A program made the position numbers and the translations under genes. From Streptomyces sp. V3I8 (lineage in GTDB: Bacteria > Actinomycetota > Actinomycetes > Streptomycetales > Streptomycetaceae), in contig NZ_JAUSZL010000002.1 of the NCBI RefSeq assembly GCF_030817535.1, positions 3,782,001-3,846,000 on the forward strand: DNA of 64,000 nt, written 5' to 3'. The first letter of the stretch is position 1; each line of letters opens with the position of its first letter. The notes below the pieces were generated by a model. That model did no database searches. It was given only the letters and a program-made list of their open reading frames with translations, and had not been told where the DNA came from. Shown in pieces: positions 51,155-60,466 of the stretch.

Positions 51155-51814
51155 GTGCCCGCACACCACGACATCGCCGCCGAGACCGAGCTGTGGGACG
51201 CCTACGCGGCCTCCGCCTTCAAGGAGGACGCGGAGCCCGGCTTCTGCTGGACCCAGTACGCCGGTCACGGGCCCGGGCCCGAACTGCTCGGCGACGCCCC
51301 GCGTTCCGTGCTGGAGATCGGCTGCGGCACGGGGCGGGCCCTCGCGCACCTCGCTCGGCGCGGTGTCACCGCCCGCGGGGTGGACCTGTCTCCCGTCATG
51401 GTCGCGAAGGCCTCCGCGAAGTGGGCCGGCACCGGGGCGGAGTTCGTGTGCGCCGAGGTTCTGGAGTACCTGGGAGCGGATGAGCAGACGTACGACGCCG
51501 TCTGTTCGATGTTCGGGGCCGTCTGGTTCACCGATCCGGGCCGCCTCCTCCCGCTCGTCCGACGGCGGTTGCGGCCGGGCGGCGTCCTCGTCTTCTCGCA
51601 GCCGCCGGCCATCCCGGGCGCGTACGGGCCGCAGGGCATGTACAAGGGCGGCTTCGCGGGCAAGGCGATGTTCACCTACCGCTACAGCTACCGTCCGGCG
51701 GTGTGGGAACGGCTGCTCACCCGGGCCGGTTTCGCCACGGCCGACGCGCGGGTCCTGGACGCGCCGCACCCCGGGCACATCGGGACACTCCTCGTCCGCG
51801 CGGTCGCCCCATGA
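51155..51814 (+). CDS. SAM-dependent methyltransferase
   Basis: 219 aa from GTG 51155, with AAGGA upstream. Class I methyltransferase motif I VLEIGCGTGRALAHLAR, motif II-type EFVCAEVLEYL, and late LRPGGVLVFSQPPAIP. The C-terminal half is rich in Tyr/Arg. No signature fixes a substrate. The preceding hairpin suggests separate regulation from the unknown gene. No relation to the following HTH gene is evident. Confidence 0.88.
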   Translation: MPAHHDIAAETELWDAYAASAFKEDAEPGFCWTQYAGHGPGPELLGDAPRSVLEIGCGTGRALAHLARRGVTARGVDLSPVMVAKASAKWAGTGAEFVCAEVLEYLGADEQTYDAVCSMFGAVWFTDPGRLLPLVRRRLRPGGVLVFSQPPAIPGAYGPQGMYKGGFAGKAMFTYRYSYRPAVWERLLTRAGFATADARVLDAPHPGHIGTLLVRAVAP

Positions 51815-51860
51815 CCCGCCCATGACCCACCCTGTGCCCCGGTATGTGCCCAGCTCGGCA

Positions 51861-51886
51861 CCGGGACACGGGATTCCGTGCCCCGG
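51861..51886. terminator. Hairpin after the methyltransferase gene
   Basis: CCGGGACACGG pairs with CCGTGCCCCGG around GATT, with one mismatch. About 45 bp past the stop. The rest of the 291-bp gap before the HTH gene holds no gene that I can see. Confidence 0.55.
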
Positions 51887-52105
51887 TGGTGCGCGACGTC
51901 TTTTAAATCCCTGAGGGAAAGAACCAACCCCGCCAAACCCCGCCGCAGGAGCCTGAGTTGCGGTGCCACTCGTTCGGGTGAGGAGGGCGTCAGGTGACCG
52001 GGTCGGTGGGGTACGGTCGCCGCAAACAACCACAGACAAGTCGGCCCCCGGCGAGACTCCACTCTCGACGAGGGCCTGACCAACCAAGAAGACGAGACCT
52101 TCCCG

Positions 52106-53086
52106 ATGGCTGATCCGCAGTCTAACGCTGCCCTGCCCGCGCACCAGTTGCCCGAGCCGCCCACGCCACCCGTGCCTCTCGCGCTCCCTCCGGATGCGCC
52201 GCGCGCCGGGGTCCTGCACGTGCGGCACCGGCACACCGAGCGGTACACGGTCGTCGGCAACCACCTCGCCCGGCATCCCCGCCTGTCGGCCGCGGCGATC
52301 GGTGTCGGTGTGTACATCCAGTCCCTCCCCGACGGCGCCTCCGTCACGATCAAGGCGCTGACGCTGCGCTTCCTGGAGGGCGAGGTGACGATCAGCAGGG
52401 CGTTGCGGGAACTGGAGCGGGAGGGGTATCTCGTCCGGCGCCGGGTGCCGCTCGGGGGCGGACGGATCGCCACGCGGACGGTGTTCCACGAGTGCCCCGG
52501 CGGCTCCGACACCCTCTCCGGCTCCGTCCCGGCGCGCGTGCCGCGTCCGGAGTCCTCGCGCCCCGTGCATGTGCCGCAGGCCGATACCGCACGCACGCCT
52601 TCCGAACGGCGGATTTTCCCGCCCCCGACCCCGGATGCGCCCCGGGCCCCGGATCCCCCGGACGCGGTTTCCGCCGCGCTTGCCGAACCCGCGCCCGGCG
52701 GTCCAGCAGCCGACCTGTTGGCCGGGCTCCGGCTCGTCGACTCGCGGCTCCTGCTGTCCGAGCGGGACGTACGGCGACTGGTTCCGTCGGTCGAGGACTG
52801 GTTCGCGCGCTCGGCGACGGCCGCGCAGATCGTCCGTACCCTCACCGCGGGTCTCCCGCCCGCTTCCACCCCCGTCCACCACCCGGGCCGCCTCCTGGAA
52901 CACCGCCTCGGAGCGCTGCTGCCGCCTCCGCTGCCCGTCCGTACGGCCACGCCACCCGAGGGGCCGCCCGTCGGGCGCCCGGCGCCCATGACGAACTGCG
53001 ACGGCTGCGACCGCGGCTTCCGGTCGCACGACCCCAGGGCCCGGTGCGCGGACTGTCGGGCCGATCGGCTCCGGTCGGCCGCCTGA
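52106..53086 (+). CDS. Helix-turn-helix domain protein with C-terminal zinc-finger-like end (SCO4424-like)
   Basis: 326 aa, ATG 52106. Residues about 45-125 look like a winged helix-turn-helix: GVYIQSLPDGASVTIKALTL and FLEGEVTISRALRELEREGYL. A long Pro/Ala linker follows, a helical region (ADLLAGLRLVDSRLLLSE), and finally CDGCDRGFRSHDPRARCADC, a Cys-x2-Cys...Cys-x2-Cys zinc-binding end. In S. coelicolor a similar gene lies between afsK and afsS (from memory). Here it is convergent with afsK. Confidence 0.75.
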   Translation: MADPQSNAALPAHQLPEPPTPPVPLALPPDAPRAGVLHVRHRHTERYTVVGNHLARHPRLSAAAIGVGVYIQSLPDGASVTIKALTLRFLEGEVTISRALRELEREGYLVRRRVPLGGGRIATRTVFHECPGGSDTLSGSVPARVPRPESSRPVHVPQADTARTPSERRIFPPPTPDAPRAPDPPDAVSAALAEPAPGGPAADLLAGLRLVDSRLLLSERDVRRLVPSVEDWFARSATAAQIVRTLTAGLPPASTPVHHPGRLLEHRLGALLPPPLPVRTATPPEGPPVGRPAPMTNCDGCDRGFRSHDPRARCADCRADRLRSAA

Positions 53087-53097
53087 GCTCTCGCGTG

Positions 53098-53223
53098 GCG
53101 GTCGTCACGCCACCGGTCCGGTGGACTTCCGGCGTTCGCGGACGCGATGACCACGCCGGGCTCGCCGTCGCACCGGATGTCCGGGGGACGTTCGTCGGGT
53201 ACGTCGCGGAACAGGCAGGCTGA
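53098..53223 (+). pseudogene. Possible DUF397-like fragment
   Basis: A 41-codon frame from GTG 53098 has GRDDHAGLAVAPDVRGTFVG near its end, similar to the DUF397 ending (VRDSKD... F/W). There is no ribosome site and no conserved first half, so this is probably a remnant, if anything. Confidence 0.25.
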
Positions 53224-53340
53224 GCCGGCGTGGCCGTGCGACAGGTGGCGCGGCTGATCGCGTTCCGCCTGTCCCGCTCACGTCCCCTGCGCCCCCGGCC
53301 CGGAAACGGTCCGTCGGCCTCCGGACAGGCCGCGCCCCGT

Positions 53341-55725
53341 TCAGGAGCGGGCCGTGCCCGTTCCCTTCTCCGCGTCCAGCGCGTACACGCAGCGGTCCTT
53401 GCTGCACGCGTACACCACTCCGTCCTTGACGACCGGGGGGCCGGTGATCTCGCCGCCGGTGGCGAGCTTCCAGCGCAGGCGGCCGTCGTCGGCCTTCAGG
53501 GTGTACAGGAGGTGGTCCGTCGAGCCGAAGTGGATCCGGCCCTCCGCGACCGTCGGCGCCCCCACCAGGTCGCCGCCCGCCTGGAAGCGCCACTTCGGTG
53601 TGCCGGTGACCGCGTCCAGTGTGTAGAGGCCCTTGCCGCTGCCCACGTGGACGTGCCCGGCCGAGACGAGGACAGGGTCGATGGACGAGCGGGCCTCGGT
53701 CGCGATGCGCCAGCGGTCGCGGCCGTCGGTGGCGTCGAGGGCGTACACCGTGCCGAGGTAGTCGGCGAGGTACACCCCGCCGCCCGTGACGGCCGGTCCC
53801 GGCACGAAGGCCGGCGGGCTGAGGAAGACGGCGGGCGCCTCGAAGTGCCAGCGGACGTGCCCGCCGGCGATGTCGACGGCGAGGACACGCGTCCCGGCCG
53901 ACACGTACACGTATCCGTCGTCGGCGTGGGTGACCCGGACAGGTACGCCGCCGCAGGAGGCCGCGTCGCCGATGGGGTACGACCAGCGCTCCTCACCCGT
54001 ACGGGCCTCCAGGGCGCGCAGCCGGGCGTCCTTCCAGACGTAGACCGTGCCGTCGTGGACGGCCGGTCCCGCCTCGGGCGACTCGAAGTCGGTCTGGGTG
54101 CCGGTGATCTCCCAGAGCTTCTGCCCGTTGGCGGCCTCCCAGGCCTGTACGCCGCCGCCGCGGGTGCCGGTGACGACCGTGCCGCGGTCGGCCTTGAGCG
54201 AGTACACCCACGCGTCGGTCGGCAGCCGCCACAGGTCGGTGCCCGTGCGCGCGTCCAGGGCGAAGAGGGTCGGCCCGTCGGAGGCGTGCACGCGGCCGTC
54301 GGCGACCGCCATCGACCAGGCGACGTCGCGCGTCTTGAAGCGGCGCCGGCCGGTGGCGACGTCCAGCGCGTGCACCTCGAAGGAGGTGACGTAGACCAGG
54401 TCGCCGGCGACGGCGGGCGTCCCCCACACATCGTTCGACATGCGGAAACGCCATGGCCGCCAGGACGCACCGCCGTCCGGCCCGGCGGCGGGCGCCGGTA
54501 CGGGGACGGGGCCGGGCCCCGCCGAGTCGGCGCCGTTCACACCGGGGCGCGGCCGGGACCAGGAGGCCGCGAGCCCGGCCTCCGGGGGAGGCGCCTGCAC
54601 GGCCGCGGCGCGGGCGTCGGCGACGCGCGGCCCGGGCCCGATCGGCACCTGGGCGCCGGCCAGACGCACGGGACCGGTGTCGGGCGCGCCGCCGTGCCGG
54701 CCGGCTCCCGCGCCGACCGGCACGGCGGGCCTGGGGGGCACGGGCGGGTCGTGGGGCGGCGGGGGCGGCACCACGGCCACCCCGCGGCCGCCGCTGCGGC
54801 CGGGGCCGGACGGCGGCTTCGGCGTCGGACGCCCGCCGCGCCGGGTCTCTATCAGGCTGACGGCCCGTTCGGGCAGCCACGCCGACGCCGTACCGCTGTC
54901 GTCGGAGCCGGAGTTGAAGAGGTGGGGTGCCAGCTGGGCCTGGAGGTCGGCCGGGTTGGGGCGGGCCGTCGCGTCCATCTGCATACAGGACTCGATCAGC
55001 GGACGCAGCTCGTCCGGCAGGCCTTCGAGGTTCGGGCCCTCCCTGAGCAGCATGAAGACGGTCTCGACGGGATTGGCGCCGTGATAGGGCGCGTGCCCGG
55101 TGGCGGCGAAGACGAGCATCGAGGCGAGCGAGAAGACATCGCTCGCGCCGGTGACGCTGCGGGAGTCCTTCGCCTGCTCGGGTGACATGTAGGCGGGGGT
55201 GCCGACGGCGACGTTCGTCATCGTCAGACGCGTGTTCGACACGCCGGAGGCGATACCGAAGTCGATGACGCGCGGCCCGTCCTCCACGACGAGGACGTTC
55301 GACGGCTTCAGGTCGCGGTGGACGAGGCCCGCGCCGTGGATGGACTGCAGCGCCTCGGCGACCCCGGCCGCGAGCCAGCGCACCGCCTGGGCCGGCAGCG
55401 GCCCGCACTCGGTCACTATCTCCTCGAGGGAGGGCGCGGGCACGTAGGCGGTGGCCAGCCAGGGCACGGCCGCGCGCGCGTCGGCGTCGACCACGGCCGC
55501 CGTGTAGAAGCCGGACACGGCGCGGGCCGCCTCGACCTCGCGCGAGAAGCGGACGCGGAACAGCTGGTCCTCGGCGAGCTCGGTCCTGACGGTCTTGATC
55601 GCCACCCGCCGGCCCGAGGCCGAGCGCGCGAGATAGACCAGCCCCATGCCGCCGGCGCCCAGCCGTCCCAGCACCTCGAACGGCCCGATCCGCCGCGGAT
55701 CGTGCTGTGTCAGCTGATCCACCAC
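53341..55725 (-). CDS. afsK: Ser/Thr protein kinase AfsK with C-terminal PQQ-type propeller
   Basis: 794 aa from GTG 55725 (GTG 55722 next codon), with GGAGG about 10 nt upstream. Kinase domain, residues about 16-275: [68 protein letters not shown] Pro/Ala-rich linker (about 300-450) precedes six or seven PQQ-like repeats, e.g. [19 protein letters not shown] and [15 protein letters not shown]. Sequence and length (S. coelicolor 799 aa) match AfsK, which phosphorylates AfsR. The PQQ part probably faces outside or the membrane; no clear TM helix is seen. Confidence 0.93.
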   Translation of the reverse strand: MVDQLTQHDPRRIGPFEVLGRLGAGGMGLVYLARSASGRRVAIKTVRTELAEDQLFRVRFSREVEAARAVSGFYTAAVVDADARAAVPWLATAYVPAPSLEEIVTECGPLPAQAVRWLAAGVAEALQSIHGAGLVHRDLKPSNVLVVEDGPRVIDFGIASGVSNTRLTMTNVAVGTPAYMSPEQAKDSRSVTGASDVFSLASMLVFAATGHAPYHGANPVETVFMLLREGPNLEGLPDELRPLIESCMQMDATARPNPADLQAQLAPHLFNSGSDDSGTASAWLPERAVSLIETRRGGRPTPKPPSGPGRSGGRGVAVVPPPPPHDPPVPPRPAVPVGAGAGRHGGAPDTGPVRLAGAQVPIGPGPRVADARAAAVQAPPPEAGLAASWSRPRPGVNGADSAGPGPVPVPAPAAGPDGGASWRPWRFRMSNDVWGTPAVAGDLVYVTSFEVHALDVATGRRRFKTRDVAWSMAVADGRVHASDGPTLFALDARTGTDLWRLPTDAWVYSLKADRGTVVTGTRGGGVQAWEAANGQKLWEITGTQTDFESPEAGPAVHDGTVYVWKDARLRALEARTGEERWSYPIGDAASCGGVPVRVTHADDGYVYVSAGTRVLAVDIAGGHVRWHFEAPAVFLSPPAFVPGPAVTGGGVYLADYLGTVYALDATDGRDRWRIATEARSSIDPVLVSAGHVHVGSGKGLYTLDAVTGTPKWRFQAGGDLVGAPTVAEGRIHFGSTDHLLYTLKADDGRLRWKLATGGEITGPPVVKDGVVYACSKDRCVYALDAEKGTGTARS

Positions 55726-56043
55726 TTGCCTGCCACCTCCCCGTACGCGGCCGCGCTTCCAGCCACCGCTCCAGCCATCGCCCCTGCCGCAGCTCCGGCC
55801 ACTGCGCAGCGTCTCACCACCGAACCGCTCCGGCGGCACGCACCCCGATTCTTCCTGGCCGGGGCTCCGGTGGCGAACCCGGGACCGAATCGGGATGTCT
55901 CCCGCCATTCTCGGGCAAAAAGACCGGCCGTTCCTTGCTTTCCAGCGTAGGCCGGGACCTTTTCGCCGCCTTTCGCAGCATGTCGTACGGGTTTCAGTGC
56001 TGAGCTGCGCCCGTCGCGGCCGTCGAGAAACCTGAAATTCCGT
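55726..56043. other. Gap upstream of afsK
   Basis: About 320 bp. I could not assign a convincing promoter. It contains a poly-A-like tract (CAAAAAGACC near 55916) and a 12-bp purine stretch. No open gene found. Confidence 0.5.
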
Positions 56044-56073
56044 GCCGGGGCACGGCTCAGGCCGTGCCCCGGC
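56044..56073 (-). terminator. Hairpin at the end of the kbpA-like gene
   Basis: Perfect 13-bp arms GCCGGGGCACGGC / GCCGTGCCCCGGC with a 4-nt loop (TCAG), whose first three bases are the stop codon. The coding sequence forms the upstream arm. Confidence 0.8.
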
Positions 56074-57628
56074 GCTGGATCAGCGCGAAGGACGCCCCCT
56101 GATTGTCACTGACGACGGCCACGCGGCCGTACGACGTGTCGAAGGGCGGCGCCTGGACGCGGCCGCCGAGCCGTGTCACCGCCGCGAGCGCGGCCTCGCA
56201 GTCCCGCACGCCGAAATGCACGAGGAAGTGGGGCGGCATCTCGGGCGGGAAGACGTCGGTGACGGGGGCGCGGCCGAATTCGCGGGTGACGCCGGGCCCG
56301 AAGAGGGCGTCGCGGAAGAGGCCGGGGTAGAAGGCGTCGGCGGCCGCCGTGTCGCGGGCGTACAGCTCGACCCAGCCGAAGGTGCCCGGGGTGAAGGCGC
56401 CCGGCTCGCGCCGGTCGCCGAAACCGGGGTGCGTACCGGCCTGCCAGAGCCCGAAGACCGCGCCCTCGGGGTCGGCGGCGAGGGCGCTGGTCCCGTACGG
56501 GCCCACCGGCACGGGTGCCGTGACGATCTGGCCGCCTCCTTCGCGGATGCGGTCGCTCAGGTCGCGGGCGTCCGGGGTGGCGAAGTGGACCGTCCACACG
56601 GTGGGCATCCGCCCGTCCCGCTTCGGCACGAGGGCGGCGACGGGCTCGCCGTCGAGACACGCCCACGCGGCCCCGCGATACGCCCCTGCGTCCCGCTCCC
56701 CGCCTCGGTCCCGGTCCCGCTCCCCGCCTCCGTCCCCGTCCCCGTCCCCGTCCCGCCACCGGCTCGCGTCCTGCGGCCGGCTCCCGCCCGCCTGCCGGCT
56801 CCCGCCCGGCCGCAGGTTCTCGCCCGGCCGCAGGTTCTCACCCTGCGGCCGGCCTCCGGCCGGGTTCCTGCCTCCGGCCCGCGGCCCGCTGTCGGCTTGG
56901 TGCCCGCCTTGGGTCCCGAGTCCCTCATCGGGCCGCCGGCCACCCTCGGCCCGAAGCCTGGCTTCGGCCTGCGGCCCGCTGTCGGCTTGGTGCCCACCTT
57001 CGGCCTGCGGTCCGCCTTCGTTTTGCGGCCGGCCTCCGGCCGGGTGTCCGCCTTCGGCCCGCGGCCCGCTGTCGGCTTGGTGCCCGCCTTGGGTCCCGAG
57101 TCCCTCATCGGGCCGCCGGCCACCCTCGGCCCGAAGCCTGGCTTCGGCCTGCGGTCCGCCGTCGGCCCGGTGATCGCCCTGGGCCAGCCGGCCGTCGCCG
57201 GGCCGCAGGCCGTCGTCGGCCCGGTGCCGGCCCTCGGCCTGCGGTCCGCCCTCGGCCGCAGGCCCGTCCTGGGCCCGCGGCCCGTTTCCGGCCTGCGGTC
57301 CGCTTTCGGCTCGATGCCCGCTCCTGGAGGGATCCGCAGGGGCGGTGGCACCCGCCGCCGGGTCCGTGGGACCGGCGGGGCCAGTGGGGTCGCCAGGATC
57401 CGTAAGGCCGGTCGGAGCCGCTCCGCCGACGGGGTCGTTCGAGGCCGCGGGGTCACTCCGGGGCGCAGGGCCGTTCGGGGTCGCGGGGGCGTTCGGGGGT
57501 GCGGGGGCGAAGGTCCAGCCGAAGAGTTCGGCGTAGAAGCGCTTGCCCGCCTCCACGTCCGGCAGCTGGGCGTCGATCCAGCAGGGGACGCCCTCGGCGA
57601 ACGCGGCAGAGCCTTCAGATCCAGCCAT
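56057..57628 (-). CDS. kbpA: KbpA-like VOC (glyoxalase-fold) protein with a giant repeat insertion
   Basis: 523 aa, ATG 57628. Residues 1-42 ([20 protein letters not shown]) start a glyoxalase/VOC domain; residues 316-523 finish it and add the second module ([63 protein letters not shown]). The two parts total about 250 residues, close to the 252 aa of S. coelicolor KbpA, which binds and inhibits AfsK (from memory). Residues 43-315 are a Gly/Pro/Arg/Asp-rich repeat insertion. It lies 331 bp upstream of afsK on the same strand. Confidence 0.75.
   Translation of the reverse strand: MAGSEGSAAFAEGVPCWIDAQLPDVEAGKRFYAELFGWTFAPAPPNAPATPNGPAPRSDPAASNDPVGGAAPTGLTDPGDPTGPAGPTDPAAGATAPADPSRSGHRAESGPQAGNGPRAQDGPAAEGGPQAEGRHRADDGLRPGDGRLAQGDHRADGGPQAEARLRAEGGRRPDEGLGTQGGHQADSGPRAEGGHPAGGRPQNEGGPQAEGGHQADSGPQAEARLRAEGGRRPDEGLGTQGGHQADSGPRAGGRNPAGGRPQGENLRPGENLRPGGSRQAGGSRPQDASRWRDGDGDGDGGGERDRDRGGERDAGAYRGAAWACLDGEPVAALVPKRDGRMPTVWTVHFATPDARDLSDRIREGGGQIVTAPVPVGPYGTSALAADPEGAVFGLWQAGTHPGFGDRREPGAFTPGTFGWVELYARDTAAADAFYPGLFRDALFGPGVTREFGRAPVTDVFPPEMPPHFLVHFGVRDCEAALAAVTRLGGRVQAPPFDTSYGRVAVVSDNQGASFALIQRRGTA
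56844..57203. repeat. 180-bp tandem repeats inside the kbpA-like gene
   Basis: Two copies offset by exactly 180 bp (56881 line and 57061 line match). A stretch of about 100 bp (56876-56974 and 57056-57154) is identical. They code [23 protein letters not shown] units and preserve frame (60 codons). Further degenerate copies extend to about 57330. Confidence 0.85.
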
Positions 57629-57752
57629 GCGGCCAAGTTAACGGCGTTCCACACATCCCGCAGGGCGGGCGGCGGCCCCGCCCCCGAGGCCGCGCACCCC
57701 ATTTGCAGTCGGCCGAATAGCGCTCCGATCACCCCTCGGTAAGCTGACCGGC

Positions 57753-58400
57753 ATGACAGGACAAGTGCGTACCGTCGACGGCCGTGTGGCCGGTCGGCGC
57801 GGGCAGGCGACGCGGCAGAAGCTGCTCGACTGCCTCAGCGAGATGCTCAGCTCCTCGCCCTACCGCGACGTCAAAGTCATCGACGTCGCACGGAAAGCGG
57901 GCACTTCACCGGCGACCTTCTACCAGTACTTCCCGGACGTCGAGGGCGCCGTCCTGGAGATCGCCGAGCAAATGGCGGCGGAGGGGGCCGGGTTGACCGA
58001 GCTCCTCGCCGGGCGCTCCTGGGTCGGCAAGGCGGGCTGGCAGACCGCGCAGGAACTCGTGGACGGGTTCCTCGAGTTCTGGCGCAAAAACGATGCCATC
58101 CTGCGGGTCGTCGACCTGGGCGCCGCCGAGGGCGACAAACGCTTCTACAAGATCCGTATGAAGATCCTGAACTCCGTGAACAACTCCCTCACGGACACGG
58201 TCAAGGAGCTCCAGGCGAAGGGCAGGGTCGACAAGGACGTCAACCCGGCCGCGATGGCCGGTTCCCTGGTGGCGATGCTCGCGGCGGTGGCTTCGCACCA
58301 GAAGGGCTTCCAGACGTGGGGCGTCAAGCAGGCCGAACTGAGGCCCAACCTGGCCCAGTTGGTCTACCTGGGCGTGACGGGCAAGAAGCCGACGAAATAG
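57753..58400 (+). CDS. TetR-family transcriptional regulator (possible controller of the catabolic regulon)
   Basis: 215 aa, ATG 57753, weak ribosome site. N-terminal helix-turn-helix: ATRQKLLDCLSEMLSS, then VIDVARKAGTSPATFYQYFP. Ligand domain ends RPNLAQLVYLGVTGKKP. In S. coelicolor a TetR gene (SCO4421, from memory) occupies this place beside kbpA. No copy of CTGACG-NNN-CGTCAG stands directly before it, so if it controls that regulon it is not autoregulated in the same way. It is the TetR gene nearest to the acyl-CoA dehydrogenase cluster. Confidence 0.9.
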   Translation: MTGQVRTVDGRVAGRRGQATRQKLLDCLSEMLSSSPYRDVKVIDVARKAGTSPATFYQYFPDVEGAVLEIAEQMAAEGAGLTELLAGRSWVGKAGWQTAQELVDGFLEFWRKNDAILRVVDLGAAEGDKRFYKIRMKILNSVNNSLTDTVKELQAKGRVDKDVNPAAMAGSLVAMLAAVASHQKGFQTWGVKQAELRPNLAQLVYLGVTGKKPTK

Positions 58401-58435
58401 CCCTCGCGCACGTTTCCCGGTACACGTCCTGTCAC

Positions 58436-58471
58436 ACAGGCGGCAGTCCACCCCGGTGGACTGCCGCCTGT
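58436..58471. terminator. Hairpin terminator after the TetR gene
   Basis: A nearly perfect 16-17-bp stem (ACAGGCGGCAGTCCACC and complement) with a very short loop, 36 bp after the stop and 60 bp before the end of the convergent Ddn-like gene. Serves both. Confidence 0.85.
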
Positions 58472-58531
58472 CGCATCCCCGGTCCCGCCCCGCCCCGGGC
58501 CCGCTCCCGCGCGTCCGTCATCTCCGTACGA

Positions 58532-59110
58532 TCATCTCCGTACGATCCGGAAGACGCGGATCTCCCGGTCCACCCGCGCCTGGTAGGCCGCGTACGGCGG
58601 CCAGAACTCCAGCAGCGCCGCCCATGCCGCGTCCCGCTCCGCACCGCGCAGGAGCCGGGCGGTCACCGGGACGTCCCGGCCCTTCCAGTTGATCCGCGCC
58701 TCGGGCTGGGCGAGCAGGTTGCCGGTCCAGGCCGGGTGGTCCGTGCGTCCGAAGTTGGACCCGACGAGGAGCCAGCTCCCGGGCGCTCCGCCGCCGTCAC
58801 GCCCCTCCGGCATGCAGGCGAGCGGCGTACGGCGCGGCAGCCCGCTCCTCGCGCCCCGCGCCGTGAGGACGACACCGGGCAGCAGCTGGGCGCTGAGCAG
58901 CACCTTCCCGCGGCTCAGCCGGTGCACGGCACGGTCGAGCGCGGGCACGACATGCGGTGCGACCTTCGCGAAACCGCGCGTCGAGGACACCTTCTGGACC
59001 AGCCGCACCCCGGGGGACCAGGAGCGGCCCGCCCCGGAGGACGATTCGGGACCCGGGGACGAAGGTGGGGGCGGGGGCGAGGACGGGAGCGGGGGCGGGG
59101 GCGGGGGCAT
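58532..59110 (-). CDS. Ddn-like F420-dependent nitroreductase-family protein (DUF385)
   Basis: 192 aa. ATG 59110 overlaps the stop of the acyl-CoA dehydrogenase gene (TGATG), which supports this start in spite of an odd proline-rich N-terminus (MPPPPPPLPSSPPPPP). From residue 60 the fold is Ddn-type: LLPGVVLTARGARSGLPRRTP, GSWLLVGSNFGRTDHPAW, and LEFWPPYAAYQARVDREIRV. Relatives are deazaflavin (F420)-dependent reductases. Probably works with acyl-CoA dehydrogenase, downstream in the same operon. Confidence 0.87.
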   Translation of the reverse strand: MPPPPPPLPSSPPPPPSSPGPESSSGAGRSWSPGVRLVQKVSSTRGFAKVAPHVVPALDRAVHRLSRGKVLLSAQLLPGVVLTARGARSGLPRRTPLACMPEGRDGGGAPGSWLLVGSNFGRTDHPAWTGNLLAQPEARINWKGRDVPVTARLLRGAERDAAWAALLEFWPPYAAYQARVDREIRVFRIVRR

Positions 59111-60291
59111 CAGACCGTCACCTCCCCGCCGTCGAACAGCCGCGCTTCCCGCGCCGCGTACGCGCGCAGCCGGTGCACCGGACCGAAGAGGAGTTCGTCG
59201 CCGGCCGCCCGCTTGAAGTACAGGTGCGCCTCGTGCTCCCAGGTGAACCCGATCCCGCCGTGCAGCTGGACGGCCTCGGAGGCGGTGGTGCGCAGCGCCT
59301 CCAGGGCCTGTGCGAGGGCGAGCCCACCGGTCCTCTCGTGGCCCCGGACGGTCGCCCAGGCCGCGTAGTAGGCGGCCGAGCGGGCGCCCTGCACCTGTAC
59401 GTACAGGTCGGCCAGCCGGTGCTGCACCGCCTGGAACGACCCGATCGCCCGCCCGAACTGCTCGCGCTGCTTCACGTACTCCACGGTCCGCCCGAGTACG
59501 CGGTCCGCGGCGCCGACCGCCTCCGCCGCGAGGACGGTCGCGGCGGAGTCGCCCACGGCGGCGAGGACCGCGGCGACGTCGGCGTCCTCGTCGTCGCCCA
59601 GCAATTGCGCTGCCACGTCGCGGAGTTGGACGCGGCCCTGCGAGCGGGTCCCGTCGAGGGTGGTCAGCCGTGCGCGGATGGCCCCCTCACCGACGAGGAA
59701 GAAGAGGGTGCGCGGCCGGGCGAAGCCCCCGGTGCGCGCGGCGACGAGCAGCAGGTCCGCGTGGTGTCCGTCGAGCACCTGGTCGACCTGCCCGTACAGC
59801 CGCCACCCGCCGTCGGCCTGCCGCGCCTGTACGCCGCCCGCGCGCCCGCCGCCCGCCCAGTCACCGTGGTTGCCGCCGGTCAGGCCGAGGGCGGTGGTCA
59901 GGGCCGCACCCGGTACGGCGAGGGCGGCGGTGAGTTCGCCGGAGGCGATACGGGGCAGCAGTGCGGCGTGCTGGGCCGGGGTGCCGAGCGCCAGGACGAG
60001 GGGCGCGCACAGAACGGCCGTGGCGAGCAGTGGCGAGGGGGCGAGGGAGCGGCCCAGTTCCTCGGCGGCGAGGGCGAGTTCGGTCGTCGTGCAGCCCACT
60101 CCCCCGTACGCCTCGGGGAGGGCGAGTCCGGGCAGGCCGAGCTGCTGGGCGAGGGATTCCCAGAGGGCGGGGTCGTAGCCGTCCGCGGTCCCCGTGGCGG
60201 CCCTGACGTCCTCCGGGCCGCAGCGTTTGAGGAGCAGTTCGCGCAGGGTACGGCGGATCTCGTCCTGTTCCGCGGTGAAGGTGGCGTCCAT
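59110..60291 (-). CDS. Acyl-CoA dehydrogenase (FadE-type)
   Basis: 393 aa, ATG 60291. FAD enzyme: the N-terminal half has EDVRAATGTADGYDPALW and LALPEAYGGVGCTTTELALA, the C-terminal half has EYVKQREQFGRAIGSFQAVQ, and VQLHGGIGFTWEHEAHLYFK is the characteristic C-terminal motif. The middle part is divergent and Ala/Gly-rich, as in the FadE subunits that work as heterodimers in steroid degradation. No partner FadE is adjacent. A regulon palindrome (60372-60386) lies 81 bp upstream. Confidence 0.93.
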   Translation of the reverse strand: MDATFTAEQDEIRRTLRELLLKRCGPEDVRAATGTADGYDPALWESLAQQLGLPGLALPEAYGGVGCTTTELALAAEELGRSLAPSPLLATAVLCAPLVLALGTPAQHAALLPRIASGELTAALAVPGAALTTALGLTGGNHGDWAGGGRAGGVQARQADGGWRLYGQVDQVLDGHHADLLLVAARTGGFARPRTLFFLVGEGAIRARLTTLDGTRSQGRVQLRDVAAQLLGDDEDADVAAVLAAVGDSAATVLAAEAVGAADRVLGRTVEYVKQREQFGRAIGSFQAVQHRLADLYVQVQGARSAAYYAAWATVRGHERTGGLALAQALEALRTTASEAVQLHGGIGFTWEHEAHLYFKRAAGDELLFGPVHRLRAYAAREARLFDGGEVTV

Positions 60292-60371
60292 CGGCGGGCT
60301 CCTCCCCGGGCCGGGCGGGTGTCCGGCGGCCGGTTCCCTGCGAGCGGTCGCCCGGCCCCCGGACCCCTGAT

Positions 60372-60386
60372 CTGACGGGTCGTCAT
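60372..60386. promoter_or_regulatory. Regulon operator CTGACG-GGT-CGTCAT
   Basis: 81 bp upstream of the acyl-CoA dehydrogenase start; the outer base is changed. Confidence 0.65.
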
Positions 60387-60446
60387 ATTAGAGCGGCGAC
60401 CGGCGGATGCACAGGGTCGTGACGTCCACTGCGGTCCTCTCAGGAT

Positions 60447-60461
60447 CTGATGTACCGTCAG
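60447..60461. promoter_or_regulatory. Regulon operator CTGATG-TAC-CGTCAG
   Basis: Ends five bases before the ATG of the Ltp-like gene at 60467, so binding would cover the start region. One mismatch between arms. Confidence 0.7.
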
Positions 60462-60466
60462 ATGTC

